Assembly: GCA_001915925.1 (NCBI GenBank)
Contig: MNRL01000014.1
Location: 186,001 to 250,000 of the forward strand
Length of the DNA stretch: 64,000 nt
From: Clostridium sp. CAG:354_28_25
GTDB lineage: Bacteria > Bacillota > Clostridia > TANB77 > CAG-508
Reading direction: 5' to 3'
Numbering within the stretch: the stretch's first letter is position 1; each line of letters begins with the position of its first letter. A model generated the notes under the pieces. That model searched no databases and was not told the origin of the DNA. It worked only from the letters and a program-made list of their open reading frames with translations. This document shows positions 34,625 through 44,129 of the stretch, piece after piece. Made by a program: the position numbers and the translations under genes.

Positions 34625-35221
34625 CTATTTCTTTTTAATTTCTTGTTCTAAATCATAAATTATATTTATCATCTTTTTCGAATATTCTCGTATTTTTTCT
34701 TTATCATCCTTTATATCTGTAGGTATTTCTATTATATCACCTATCACTACATAAACTTTTTGAAAAAGATGTGGTCTTCTTGTAATAAATACTGGTAATA
34801 TTGGTACTCCACTTTCTGCGGCAAAATATACTGCACCATTTTTTACTTTCTTTCTTAACTCTTCTTTTTTCTTTAATATTCCACCTTCTGGAAACATTAA
34901 AAGTTTGGAGTTTTCCTCTAGATTTAAACATTCTATAGCATGAAGAGTACTTTTTACATCTCTTTTTTCTCTGTTAACTGGAAATACTCTATATCTTCTA
35001 AATAATTTTGCTAAAAGTTTATTCTTAAAAATCTCAGACTTTGCCATTATAGACAAATTATCTACTATCGGAAATATAAATGTTGGGTCTAATACATTTG
35101 AATGATTTGGACATATAATGTATTTCTTCTTATTATCTATCTTTTCTAAACCTATATATCTAACCCTATATATAAAATGACAACAAAGTCCTTTTACTAA
35201 TGTCTTCATTATTTTGTACAT
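34625..35221 (-). CDS. plsC: 1-acyl-sn-glycerol-3-phosphate acyltransferase
   Basis: 198-residue membrane-associated enzyme that acylates lysophosphatidic acid to phosphatidic acid. The catalytic motif NHSNVLDP (His40, Asp45) and the substrate motif FPEGG near residue 110 are both present, with an N-terminal hydrophobic segment. It follows the penicillin-binding protein gene by 29 bases. PlsY, the preceding step of the pathway, is encoded at 1.2 kb. Confidence 0.92.
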   Translation of the reverse strand: MYKIMKTLVKGLCCHFIYRVRYIGLEKIDNKKKYIICPNHSNVLDPTFIFPIVDNLSIMAKSEIFKNKLLAKLFRRYRVFPVNREKRDVKSTLHAIECLNLEENSKLLMFPEGGILKKKEELRKKVKNGAVYFAAESGVPILPVFITRRPHLFQKVYVVIGDIIEIPTDIKDDKEKIREYSKKMINIIYDLEQEIKKK

Positions 35222-35250
35222 ATAAAATATCTCCTCTTTTTATAAAATGT

Positions 35251-37266
35251 TTATTTAAATATTTGTGTTACTTTAGGAAATAGATAATGACTTCCTCCTA
35301 CTGAATTTGCATCTTCTACCATACTTACTACCACTAATTGCTTAGCTGCTGTTTCATCAGCTGTAAATGCATTAAACCAACCAATAACCTCTCCTTCTTC
35401 ATCTTTACTTTTCTTTAATTCTGCTGTTCCTGTTTTAGCACCAATTGTTAAACCTTCTATTTTTGCATCATGCGCTGTTCCATTTGGATTTTCAACAACT
35501 TGTATTAAATCTTCTTTTATTGTATTTGCTGCCTCTTCTGATATAGCATTTTCTTTTAAATATTCTGGCTGTTTATTTTCTTCATAAATTATTGTAGGTT
35601 TTATCATATTTCCATTATTTATAAATGCAGAATATATTGATGCCATATGTATTGGATTTACCAAGATTTGTCCTTGACCATATCCACTATCTGCAAGCTG
35701 TACTTCATCATCTATTTTTCCATCTGTATCATATGTTGATTTTGATGTAGAAAGTTCAAAACTTATATCTTCATTAAATCCCAACTTATTAAGACCTTCC
35801 ATAAAAGCATCATATCCTATTTTTAAAGCTGCTTTGGCAAAATATATATTATCTGATCTTATTAACGCATTTTGCATATTTGCAGGTTCATTATATGGAG
35901 TTAATGTTGTTACCATGTAATTTCCCCAGCTAGAATCTTTTTGCCAACTAAGCCCACTTCTTCCAAAATCCTCGTTAGGATTAATCTTTCCTTCTGTTAT
36001 TCCGATTGCTCCTGTTACTGGCTTAAAAGTTGAACCTGGTGACCACGTTCCAGTAAATCTATTTAACAATGGCTTGTTTTCATCTTGATTTAACGAATTC
36101 CATTCATCTGTACTCATTCCTAAAACAAAATCATTAGAATCATATGATGGTGTACTTACTAGTGCTAAAATTTCACCTGTTTTTGAATCCATTGCTACAT
36201 ATGCTCCCTTATTTTCTTCTAGGCTATCATAAACTTGCTTTTGCGTAGTAGCATCTATTGTTAATTTTACATCTTTACCATTTTCTAGCTCTTGCTTTGC
36301 TATTGTTTTTACTTTATCTCCATCTTCATTTTCTATATAAATTTCTTTTCCATCTTTTCCTCTTAATGTGTCTTCATATGCTTTTTCTATTCCAGCTTTA
36401 CCTATTAAACTATTACTGTTATATCCTTTTCCTGCATTTGCTTCTAATTCTTCTGCACTTATTGCTTGTACATATCCTATTAACTGAGATGCTTCTCTTC
36501 CTAAAGTATATACTCTTGAACTTTCTGTAGTAATTTTTACTCCAGGAATTGTTAGTACTTGCTCTTTTATTTGAGATTCTGTTGTTGCTACATTTTTTAT
36601 TGGAACAAAAGTATCGTCTTTAACATATGACATGTTTAATTTATTGTTTATCGAATCTACAGACACTCCTAAAATAGTTGATAATTTCTGTATATCTTCA
36701 TCTTTATTAGCACTCATCTTACCTGGTACAAGTCCTATTGATGAGATATTTCCCTTACCTGCTAATAAAACATTATTTCTATCATATATATTCCCACGTT
36801 CTGCCTCTAATGTTTTTACTCTTATCTTATCATTATCACCTAATTCTGGAAAAATCATACTGTTTGACCAATTTAGTTTATATTCTTTATCTTCTTTTAC
36901 AAGTGTTACTGTATTTGTAAAACTAACCTCTCCTGCAGAAGTATTCATTTTTTGTGTATATGTAATTTTCTCTCCATCATCAGCTTTTTCTATATTTGTA
37001 ATTTCCGTTGATAAATTTGTCATATCTATCCCACTATATATTGAATCATTTTTATTTACAAATGTATCTTTCGCTGTTTTATCCTTACTTGATGAACTTA
37101 TTAACTCATATGCTTCTTCATATTTTTGTTCACCTATTTTTGAGAAGTAATTATTTAATGCATCTTCTGGTTTTTCTGACTTATTTAGCATGAAAAATGC
37201 CACTATTGCTACAATTACAATTACTAATATTATTAACGTCCCTATTAATACCTTTTTATTTTTCAT
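35251..37266 (-). CDS. Class B penicillin-binding protein (MecA/PBP3-like transpeptidase)
   Basis: 671 residues. One N-terminal membrane anchor (about 5-27) precedes an NTF2-like MecA_N domain (about 32-140), a dimerisation domain (about 150-330) and a transpeptidase domain. The active-site motifs are STFK (Ser412-Lys415), SDN (471-473) and KTGTAE (611-616). It cross-links peptidoglycan outside the membrane. The MecA_N layout is that of low-affinity PBPs such as PBP2a/PBP5, but sequence alone does not show resistance. Confidence 0.92.
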   Translation of the reverse strand: MKNKKVLIGTLIILVIVIVAIVAFFMLNKSEKPEDALNNYFSKIGEQKYEEAYELISSSSKDKTAKDTFVNKNDSIYSGIDMTNLSTEITNIEKADDGEKITYTQKMNTSAGEVSFTNTVTLVKEDKEYKLNWSNSMIFPELGDNDKIRVKTLEAERGNIYDRNNVLLAGKGNISSIGLVPGKMSANKDEDIQKLSTILGVSVDSINNKLNMSYVKDDTFVPIKNVATTESQIKEQVLTIPGVKITTESSRVYTLGREASQLIGYVQAISAEELEANAGKGYNSNSLIGKAGIEKAYEDTLRGKDGKEIYIENEDGDKVKTIAKQELENGKDVKLTIDATTQKQVYDSLEENKGAYVAMDSKTGEILALVSTPSYDSNDFVLGMSTDEWNSLNQDENKPLLNRFTGTWSPGSTFKPVTGAIGITEGKINPNEDFGRSGLSWQKDSSWGNYMVTTLTPYNEPANMQNALIRSDNIYFAKAALKIGYDAFMEGLNKLGFNEDISFELSTSKSTYDTDGKIDDEVQLADSGYGQGQILVNPIHMASIYSAFINNGNMIKPTIIYEENKQPEYLKENAISEEAANTIKEDLIQVVENPNGTAHDAKIEGLTIGAKTGTAELKKSKDEEGEVIGWFNAFTADETAAKQLVVVSMVEDANSVGGSHYLFPKVTQIFK

Positions 37267-37348
37267 ATACTCCCCCTCCTTTCGGTATAATATCTCATTT
37301 TTTTACAAAAGTAAATAGAGTCATTATTTAAATGACTCTACTTTTAGT

Positions 37349-39907
37349 TTACTCTGTTCTTAATGCTTCAACAGGGTCTTTTTTACTTGCCATCCTTGAT
37401 GGAATCAATCCTGCAATTATAGTAAGAACCATGCTAATTACCACTAAAATTATTGCCGCATTTACTGGCAAAACAGCATTTACTGTATCCATATTAGTTA
37501 AAGAATGAATAATACTATTAATTGGTATATTAAGTAATAGTGTTACAACAATTCCTAAAATTCCTGCAATTAATCCTACTATAAATGTTTCCGCATTAAA
37601 TACTCTTGATATATCTTTTTTAGATGCACCTATTGCTCTTAAAATTCCAATTTCTTTTGTTCTCTCTAATACTGATATATATGTTATTATTCCTATCATT
37701 ATTGAAGAAACAACTAATGAAATTGCAACAAACGCTATTAATACATAACTTATCGTATCAACAATTTGAGTTACAGATTTCATTAATAAACCAACTGTAT
37801 CTGTATAATTTACTTCGTTTTCTTCTTTTCCATCTGCAATTTGTTTATTATTATATTCTGTTATTGCATCTGTAATTCTATTCTTTGCTTCGAAATCTTT
37901 TGGATATATACTTATAGCTGATGGTTTTGCTAAATCTACTACTCCTAATGTTTCAAGATTTTTATCATATGATGCATTTTCATTTTGTTCATATGCTTCC
38001 ATCATTAATTGTATTTGATTAGCATCTAACCTAGAAAGCATTGCTTTTTGTTCTTCTGTTAAAGAATTATAATCGAACTTTCCGTTCTCTCCTTTTTTTG
38101 GAAATTCCAATCCATTAAATACATTAATCTCTGGATTTTCTTTTTGCTCTTTTACTATTTCTTGTTCATTTATTTTATTTATAACATGTTCTTTTAAAGT
38201 TTTTAAATAACCTATTTCGCCAGCTGTTTGAGTAGATATACTTCCTTCTTTTTGTTTTATAATTCCTACTACTTTTATTTCTTCTGCATTATCTACTTTT
38301 TCCTTCATATATTCTTCATCATCACTTTTATCTATCCACATATTATTTGCTTTTTCATAATAGTCTGTATTTAATAAAACTTTAAAAGATAGCTTTAGTA
38401 AATCATCATAAGTGTATGAAGTTTGTTCATCCTCTTCTAATTTTTCATCATTCTGTATTGCATCCATTTTTTCTTCTAAGTCTTTTTGATCTTTTATTCC
38501 TAAAGTATATAATGTATAATCACTAATTTTATTATTTTCATCAACTATTAAAACAACTTCATTATAATTTTGTGGCCAATTACCTGCAACTACATCATAT
38601 TGTGAATCATTTAATTCTTGATTATCTAATAATTCTGTAAAACAATCTGTTCCCATTGCCATTCCTGTTTGTTGCATTCCTAATTTTTCCATAACGGTAC
38701 TTGGATTTACTTTAACTATTCCATTTGAAGTATCTGTTTTATATAAATTCAAGTTCAAATTATAATCATATTTTATAGCATTTGCATTATCAGATATTCC
38801 ATTGTTACCCTCATCTATATATTTTTTTAGTTCTTCTAAATTGTTTGTTTGCTTTTTGTCAGCTAATACTGTTAACATATCTGTCATAATATTATTAGAA
38901 TATATCTTTCCATCTTCATGGGTTTCTTCTCCTTCTGCCATTTCCCCCATCATTCTTTCCATCATACTTGTTAAATCTACTGTAGTTTCTTGAATCTGAA
39001 TTGGATAACTTGATAATGTATCCTCTTGCACTTGGTTTATATAATTCTGAACACCTGTAGATAATGATAATATTAATGCAATTCCTATAATACCTATACT
39101 TCCTGCGAAAGATGTTAAAATTGTTCTTCCTTTTTTAGTCATTAAATTATTTAAACTTAATGAAATTGCTGTAAAAAAGCTCATCGCTGTTTTTCCGCTT
39201 TTTGCTTTTTTCTTTTCTTCTTTTTGACTACTATATGGATTTGTATCATCTTGAACAGCTCCATCCAATACACGAATTACCCTAGTAGAATATTTTTCTG
39301 CAAGTGTTGGATTATGTGTTACCATTATTATTAATTTGTCTTTTGAAATACTTTTTAGTAATTCCATTATTTGTACACTTGTCTTTGTATCTAGTGCACC
39401 TGTTGGTTCGTCTGCAAGTATAATATCTGGATCATTTACTAAAGCTCTAGCTATTGCAACTCTTTGCATTTGACCACCAGATAATTGATTTGGTCTTTTA
39501 TGTATTTGTTCTTTTAATCCGACTTTTTCTAAAGCTTCTATAGCACGTTTTTTTCTTTCTTCTCTAGATACTCCAGAAAGTGTTAATGCTAATTCTACGT
39601 TTGATAATACGCTTTGGTGTGGAATTAAATTATAGTTTTGGAATACAAAACCTACCGAATAATTCCTATACGCATCCCAATCTCTGTCTTTAAATTCTTT
39701 TGTTGATTTACCATTTATAATTAAATCTCCTGATGTATATCTATCTAGTCCACCAATTATATTTAATAATGTAGTTTTTCCACATCCACTTGGACCTAAT
39801 ATAGATACAAATTCATTACTCCTAAATTCTAAATTTATCCCTTTTAATGCTTTAACTACTTCATCCCCTGATTTATAATTTTTTGTAATATTCGCTAATT
39901 TAAGCAT
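37349..39907 (-). CDS. Fused ABC transporter ATPase/FtsX-type permease (MacB-like)
   Basis: 852 residues. The N-terminal ATPase has Walker A LGPSGCGKTTLL, the Q-loop VFQNYNLIPHQSV, signature LSGGQMQRVAIARAL and Walker B IILADEPTGALD. One membrane helix follows (about 260-285), then a long extracellular region (about 290-700) and three C-terminal helices with the FtsX-like end (IPSRMASKKDPVEALRTE). It is a type VII exporter, perhaps for peptides, antibiotics or envelope lipids or proteins. It starts 9 bases after the small membrane gene and is probably co-transcribed with it. Confidence 0.9.
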   Translation of the reverse strand: MLKLANITKNYKSGDEVVKALKGINLEFRSNEFVSILGPSGCGKTTLLNIIGGLDRYTSGDLIINGKSTKEFKDRDWDAYRNYSVGFVFQNYNLIPHQSVLSNVELALTLSGVSREERKKRAIEALEKVGLKEQIHKRPNQLSGGQMQRVAIARALVNDPDIILADEPTGALDTKTSVQIMELLKSISKDKLIIMVTHNPTLAEKYSTRVIRVLDGAVQDDTNPYSSQKEEKKKAKSGKTAMSFFTAISLSLNNLMTKKGRTILTSFAGSIGIIGIALILSLSTGVQNYINQVQEDTLSSYPIQIQETTVDLTSMMERMMGEMAEGEETHEDGKIYSNNIMTDMLTVLADKKQTNNLEELKKYIDEGNNGISDNANAIKYDYNLNLNLYKTDTSNGIVKVNPSTVMEKLGMQQTGMAMGTDCFTELLDNQELNDSQYDVVAGNWPQNYNEVVLIVDENNKISDYTLYTLGIKDQKDLEEKMDAIQNDEKLEEDEQTSYTYDDLLKLSFKVLLNTDYYEKANNMWIDKSDDEEYMKEKVDNAEEIKVVGIIKQKEGSISTQTAGEIGYLKTLKEHVINKINEQEIVKEQKENPEINVFNGLEFPKKGENGKFDYNSLTEEQKAMLSRLDANQIQLMMEAYEQNENASYDKNLETLGVVDLAKPSAISIYPKDFEAKNRITDAITEYNNKQIADGKEENEVNYTDTVGLLMKSVTQIVDTISYVLIAFVAISLVVSSIMIGIITYISVLERTKEIGILRAIGASKKDISRVFNAETFIVGLIAGILGIVVTLLLNIPINSIIHSLTNMDTVNAVLPVNAAIILVVISMVLTIIAGLIPSRMASKKDPVEALRTE

Positions 39908-39916
39908 TTTTTCCTC

Positions 39917-40555
39917 CTATGCATTTGATTGAATTTTGTTAATGTTAAAGAAACTGTCGGTCATCATATTTCTTACATTAAATTTAGTTTCTGATTCTTT
40001 TTGAACAATAAACATTCCCATATCTGTTCTTTCTTTAGATACTCCATTTACTTTTTGCGAATCGTAATACAACATAATAGTATATATCTCGTGACCTTCT
40101 GTTCCATAATCTATTTTTCCATTATTCTGAAGTGCTCCTGGTGTTATACTATATGTACCTTTATAATAATTATTGTCTTTTGTATATTGTGATTGATACC
40201 AATAAAATGATTTATCTTTATTAAATTCAAAATATCCTATATTTTCACTATCCCCTAACCAATTTCCAATTATAGGATTATTTTTGACATCTTCCTCTTC
40301 TGTAACTTGACTTGCGTTACCTGTATTTTCATCTTCGTTTAATGAAAATATAAATTTTACACCAACAATTATAATAGATACAATTATTAGTATTATCCCA
40401 ATTATAGACATATACGAAATTTTTGATTTATTAAGTAATAAACCTATAATTCCTAATACGAAACCAATTGCTCCAAGTATAATGGTTAGAAGCGAATGCC
40501 CTGTTAAAACTAATACAAGACTTACAATTCCCAAAATAAAACTAGCTATGCCCAT
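39917..40555 (-). CDS. Small membrane protein with C-terminal lipocalin-like region
   Basis: 212 residues from the ATG of MGIASFIL, which follows AAGGGGG. The N-terminal 85 residues form three closely packed hydrophobic helices of the DUF4190-like type. The rest is hydrophilic (about 105-212), with GNWLGDSENIGYFEFNKDKSFYWYQ, a pattern seen in small beta-barrel extracytoplasmic domains. Function is unknown. It precedes the ABC transporter gene. Confidence 0.7.
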   Translation of the reverse strand: MGIASFILGIVSLVLVLTGHSLLTIILGAIGFVLGIIGLLLNKSKISYMSIIGIILIIVSIIIVGVKFIFSLNEDENTGNASQVTEEEDVKNNPIIGNWLGDSENIGYFEFNKDKSFYWYQSQYTKDNNYYKGTYSITPGALQNNGKIDYGTEGHEIYTIMLYYDSQKVNGVSKERTDMGMFIVQKESETKFNVRNMMTDSFFNINKIQSNA

Positions 40556-40631
40556 AAATATCCCCCTTTTCATATTCATAATAATACAAATAAAAAAAAT
40601 ACTTGTCAATTATTTTGACATATATTATTTT

Positions 40632-40674
40632 CTCCCCATACTTGTATTATTTTCAATACCTAAAGTATGGGGAG
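40632..40674 (-). terminator. Terminator of eno
   Basis: CTCCCCATACTT and AAGTATGGGGAG form a perfect 12-base-pair stem about 70 bases beyond the eno stop codon. Confidence 0.7.
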
Positions 40675-40744
40675 ATTTCGGAAACTGAAACAATTTGTGT
40701 CTTATATAGTAACTTAATTTACATTTTTTAGCAATTTAAAATGT

Positions 40745-42010
40745 TTATTTTAATTCATTTTCTATATTTAATAACCTATTATATTTTGCGACTCTATCTG
40801 TTCTACATGGTGCTCCTGTCTTTATTTGACCAGCATTTACTGCTACTGCAATATCTGCTATAGTTGTATCCTCTGTTTCACCTGATCTATGTGATATTAC
40901 AGTTGTATAGCCTGCCTTTTGCGCCATTTCTATCGCATCTAATGTTTCTGTTAATGTGCCTATTTGATTCGGTTTTATTAATATACTATTTGCTACTTTA
41001 TTTCTTATTCCTTTTCTTAATCTATCTGTATTTGTAACAAATAAATCATCACCAACTAATTGAATTTTACTACCTAGTTTTTGAGTAAGTTTTTTCCATG
41101 AATTCCAATCTTCTTCTGCTAAGCCATCTTCTATTGAAACTATTGGATATTTTTGTACCAGCTCTTCTAAATAATCTATCATCTCATCACTAGTTTTAAA
41201 AGTACCTGTTTTCCAAAATAGATATCCATTTTTGCCTACTTTTTTTGCCTCATCATACATTTCTGTACTTGCAACATCTAATGCTATTGATATATCTTTT
41301 CCTGGTATATATCCTGCCTTTTTTATTGCTTCTACAATTACATCTAATGCTTCTTCTTCACTTTGTAAGTTTGGAGCAAATCCTCCTTCATCCCCTACAG
41401 CAACGAAATATCCTTTTGATTTTAATACCTTTTTTAGATTATGGTATGTTTCAACTCCCATTTGTAGGTTTTCTGCAAAATCTTTACCTGAAGTTGGCAT
41501 TATCATAAATTCTTGTGAACTAATATTATTATCAGAATGTTTTCCACCATTTAATATATTCATCATCGGAGTTGGTAATTTTTTTGCATTTACTCCTCCG
41601 ATGTAATTATATAGCGTCATTCCTAATGAATTTGCTGCTGCTTTTGCTACTGCCAGTGACACACCTAAAGTTGCATTTGCACCCAACTTTTCTTTATTAT
41701 CTGTTCCATCGATATCAATTAATTTTTGATCTATTTTTAACTGTTCATATACATTCATACCTGTGATTTTTTTTGCAATAGTTCTATTTACATTTTCTAC
41801 TGCTTTTTTTACTCCTTTTCCCATATAGCGTTCTTCATCATTATCTCTTAATTCTACTGCTTCAAAACTTCCTGTTGATGCTCCTGACGGTACTTTTGCC
41901 ACACCACAAAATCCTCCATCTGTTATAACCTCAACTTGAACAGTCGGATTTCCTCTTGAATCTAGCACTTCTAGTGCTTCTACACTTTCTATTTTCAAAT
42001 AATCTTTCAT
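40745..42010 (-). CDS. eno: Enolase
   Basis: 421 residues. It converts 2-phosphoglycerate to phosphoenolpyruvate. The family segments include DSRGNPTVQVEV, KVPSGASTGSFEA, the metal-binding IEDGLAEEDW and VGDDLFVTN, and SHRSGETEDTTIADIAVA near the C-terminus. AGGTATGTT stands before the ATG, a weak ribosome site. It is separated from the other glycolytic genes by the GGGtGRT block and a small unknown gene. Confidence 0.97.
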   Translation of the reverse strand: MKDYLKIESVEALEVLDSRGNPTVQVEVITDGGFCGVAKVPSGASTGSFEAVELRDNDEERYMGKGVKKAVENVNRTIAKKITGMNVYEQLKIDQKLIDIDGTDNKEKLGANATLGVSLAVAKAAANSLGMTLYNYIGGVNAKKLPTPMMNILNGGKHSDNNISSQEFMIMPTSGKDFAENLQMGVETYHNLKKVLKSKGYFVAVGDEGGFAPNLQSEEEALDVIVEAIKKAGYIPGKDISIALDVASTEMYDEAKKVGKNGYLFWKTGTFKTSDEMIDYLEELVQKYPIVSIEDGLAEEDWNSWKKLTQKLGSKIQLVGDDLFVTNTDRLRKGIRNKVANSILIKPNQIGTLTETLDAIEMAQKAGYTTVISHRSGETEDTTIADIAVAVNAGQIKTGAPCRTDRVAKYNRLLNIENELK

Positions 42011-42069
42011 AACATACCTCCATTTATATTATTATTGCCAATTATTTGAAAATATATCCAATTAATTAA

Positions 42070-42115
42070 GAAAAGGACTAAATGCGTTTTATGTTTTTCG
42101 CATTCAGCCCTCTTC
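42070..42115 (-). terminator. Hairpin between the small gene at 42122 and eno
   Basis: GACTAAATGCG and CGCATTCAGCC arms, with a few mismatches, flank a T-rich loop directly after the stop codon of the small gene. Confidence 0.55.
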
Positions 42116-42121
42116 TATAAC

Positions 42122-42457
42122 CTAAAAAAGTTCTTTAATCCATCTTCCAAAAGTTCTTCGTATTTGAAATGTTATTGTCACTTTCCTAATTGGTTCAACT
42201 TCTTCCATCAATTTCCCATCCATAGGATACATTTCGAAATTTATCTGAAAGTTAATTAATAAACCATTTCTTTGCTTATGATACCTTCTAAACTTATAAA
42301 TCTCTTCATAAATCTCTTCTATTAATAATTTATCTTCCTCCGAAAAACTTTCTGCCATATGTTCAAAGTCTTCTTCCAGTTCTTTTGGAACATATCCTGT
42401 TACCTCCAAGATATATTCATCGCGTAAATTCGACCGCTTTATTATGAGCTTCTTCAT
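42122..42457 (-). CDS. Unknown small protein
   Basis: 111 residues from the ATG of MKKLIIKRSN, which follows GGAAGGG; an upstream TTG would overlap that site. The protein is acidic in the middle (DFEHMAESFSEEDKLLIEEIYEEIY) and ends RRTFGRWIKELF. It is probably cytosolic and alpha/beta. I do not recognise the family. It has hairpins on both sides, so it may be a single-gene unit. Confidence 0.6.
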   Translation of the reverse strand: MKKLIIKRSNLRDEYILEVTGYVPKELEEDFEHMAESFSEEDKLLIEEIYEEIYKFRRYHKQRNGLLINFQINFEMYPMDGKLMEEVEPIRKVTITFQIRRTFGRWIKELF

Positions 42458-42608
42458 CTTTACCCTTCCTTTCAACTGTTTTTAGGTTATTATATTATAC
42501 ACCATTTTATATTTTTTTGCATTACTTTTTAATATATTACGCTTCAAAACACTTCATATATTGGTTGTATTAATTATATTTATAACTTACTTACAATCAA
42601 AAGAGAAA

Positions 42609-42642
42609 GCCCCTGCTTGTTAAGTTTATTTAACAAGTAGGG
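42609..42642 (-). terminator. Terminator of the GGGtGRT block
   Basis: CCCCTGCTTGTTAA and TTAACAAGTAGGGG arms give a long stem, about 55 bases after the GGGtGRT stop codon. Confidence 0.8.
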
Positions 42643-42666
42643 GTTATTATATTTTATGTTCACCAA

Positions 42667-42697
42667 ATGAACTTTAAGCTCCGTCCCCAAAGTTCAT
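42667..42697. repeat. REP-like palindrome, copy C
   Basis: Nine-base arms ATGAACTTT and AAAGTTCAT flank the core AAGCTCCGTCCCC. The arms differ from those of copies A and B, yet they remain complementary. The last base touches the GGGtGRT stop codon. Confidence 0.75.
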
Positions 42698-43698
42698 TAT
42701 TTCATAGCTTCTTCTACTGCAACTGCTACTGCTACTGAAGCACCAACCATTGGGTTGTTACCCATTCCGATTAATCCCATCATTTCAACGTGAGCTGGAA
42801 CTGAAGAACTTCCTGCAAATTGTGCATCTGAATGCATTCTTCCCATTGTATCTGTCATACCATAAGAAGCTGGTCCAGCAGCCATATTGTCTGGGTGTAA
42901 TGTTCTTCCTGTTCCACCACCTGATGCAACAGAGAAGTATTTTTTACCTGCTTCTATTCTTTCTTTCTTATATGTACCTGCAACTGGATGTTGGAATCTT
43001 GTTGGGTTTGTTGAGTTTCCTGTAATAGATACATCAACATCTTCTAGCCACATTATAGCTACACCTTCTCTAACATCATTTGCACCATAACATCTAACTT
43101 CTGCTCTTTCTCCGTTTGAATATGGTATTTCTTCTACTACATTAACTTTTCCTGTAAAGAAATCAAATTCTGTTTTTACATATGTAAATCCGTTAATTCT
43201 AGAAATAACTTGAGCAGCATCTTTTCCTAAACCATTTAAGATAACTCTTAATGGTTCTTTTCTAACTTTGTTTGCAGATTTAGCTATACCAATAGCTCCT
43301 TCTGCTGCTGCAAAGCTTTCATGTCCTGCTAAAAATGCAAAACATTTTGTATCTTCTGAAAGCAACATAGATGCTAAGTTTCCATGTCCTAATCCAACTT
43401 TTCTATCATCTGCAACTGAACCTGGAATACAGAATGCTTGTAATCCTTCTCCAATAGCTTTTGCTGCATCTGCTGCTTTAGTACATCCTTTTTTAATTGC
43501 TATTGCAGCACCTAATGTATATGCCCAAGCTGCATTTTCGAAACATATTGGTTGTACTCCTTTTACTATTTCATATGGATTAAATCCTTTATCTGTACAT
43601 ATTTTTAATGCATCTTCAAAATCTTTTATTCCGTATTTTTCCATTACTGGTTTGATTTGGTCAATTCTTCTTTCATAACTTTCAAATGTTACTGCCAT
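42697..43698 (-). CDS. GGGtGRT family protein
   Basis: 333 residues. The family-defining motif SGGGTGRTLHPDN is near residue 259, followed by GMTDTMGRMHSDAQFAGSSS and an Ala/Val-rich end. Function is not established. Members are found mainly in anaerobes, next to a NifU-like iron-sulfur scaffold protein, as here. It begins one base after the Rcl-like gene ends. The stop codon touches a REP-like palindrome. Confidence 0.88.
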   Translation of the reverse strand: MAVTFESYERRIDQIKPVMEKYGIKDFEDALKICTDKGFNPYEIVKGVQPICFENAAWAYTLGAAIAIKKGCTKAADAAKAIGEGLQAFCIPGSVADDRKVGLGHGNLASMLLSEDTKCFAFLAGHESFAAAEGAIGIAKSANKVRKEPLRVILNGLGKDAAQVISRINGFTYVKTEFDFFTGKVNVVEEIPYSNGERAEVRCYGANDVREGVAIMWLEDVDVSITGNSTNPTRFQHPVAGTYKKERIEAGKKYFSVASGGGTGRTLHPDNMAAGPASYGMTDTMGRMHSDAQFAGSSSVPAHVEMMGLIGMGNNPMVGASVAVAVAVEEAMK

Positions 43699-44115
43699 TT
43701 AATCTTCCTCCTTTAATATATTCTCCAAATTGTTTATTATTTCATTTATATCTGTATATGGAATAATTTTTAATCTATTATTACCTCTAAGCATTGTTGT
43801 AATTTTTGGTGTTACATTTTTATCATAAACACATATTATTCTTTTATTGTGGCTATCTGCATAACCAATTTCATATCCAACTCCTAATGATGGAACTGTT
43901 ACCTCTGCAAAAACTAAATCTGCTTGGCTTAATCTATCTACTAAACTTTCGAAAACTTCGTTATCTGAAATGCTCTCTTCACGAATTAATACATTATCAT
44001 CCGCTACTTCTTCATCTAAAACATTACCAAACTTTGCAAGCTCTTTTACTAATTTTTTATATGATTCTAATTTTTGTCTTCCACCATATATTGAACCTGA
44101 AAAATAAATATTCAT
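43699..44115 (-). CDS. Rcl-like nucleoside 2-deoxyribosyltransferase family protein
   Basis: 138 residues. NIYFSGSIYGGRQ at the N-terminus, the acidic block FGNVLDEEVADD and LGVGYEIGYA match the 2'-deoxynucleoside 5'-phosphate N-hydrolase (Rcl/DNPH1) branch, where the Glu of YEIGYA is catalytic. It would cleave the glycosidic bond of a deoxynucleotide, but the substrate is not shown. It sits between the NifU-like and GGGtGRT genes with gaps of 14 and 0 bases, so all three are probably one unit. Confidence 0.78.
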   Translation of the reverse strand: MNIYFSGSIYGGRQKLESYKKLVKELAKFGNVLDEEVADDNVLIREESISDNEVFESLVDRLSQADLVFAEVTVPSLGVGYEIGYADSHNKRIICVYDKNVTPKITTMLRGNNRLKIIPYTDINEIINNLENILKEED

Positions 44116-44129
44116 ACTTTACCTTCTTA

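Noticed and set aside
34737..34931. Minus-strand frame inside plsC
   Set aside because: Shadow frame fully inside a gene with intact catalytic motifs in the other frame.
35251..37266. Beta-lactam resistance determinant
   Set aside because: MecA_N-type class B PBPs are normal wall enzymes in many Bacillota; no regulatory genes or mobile context are present.
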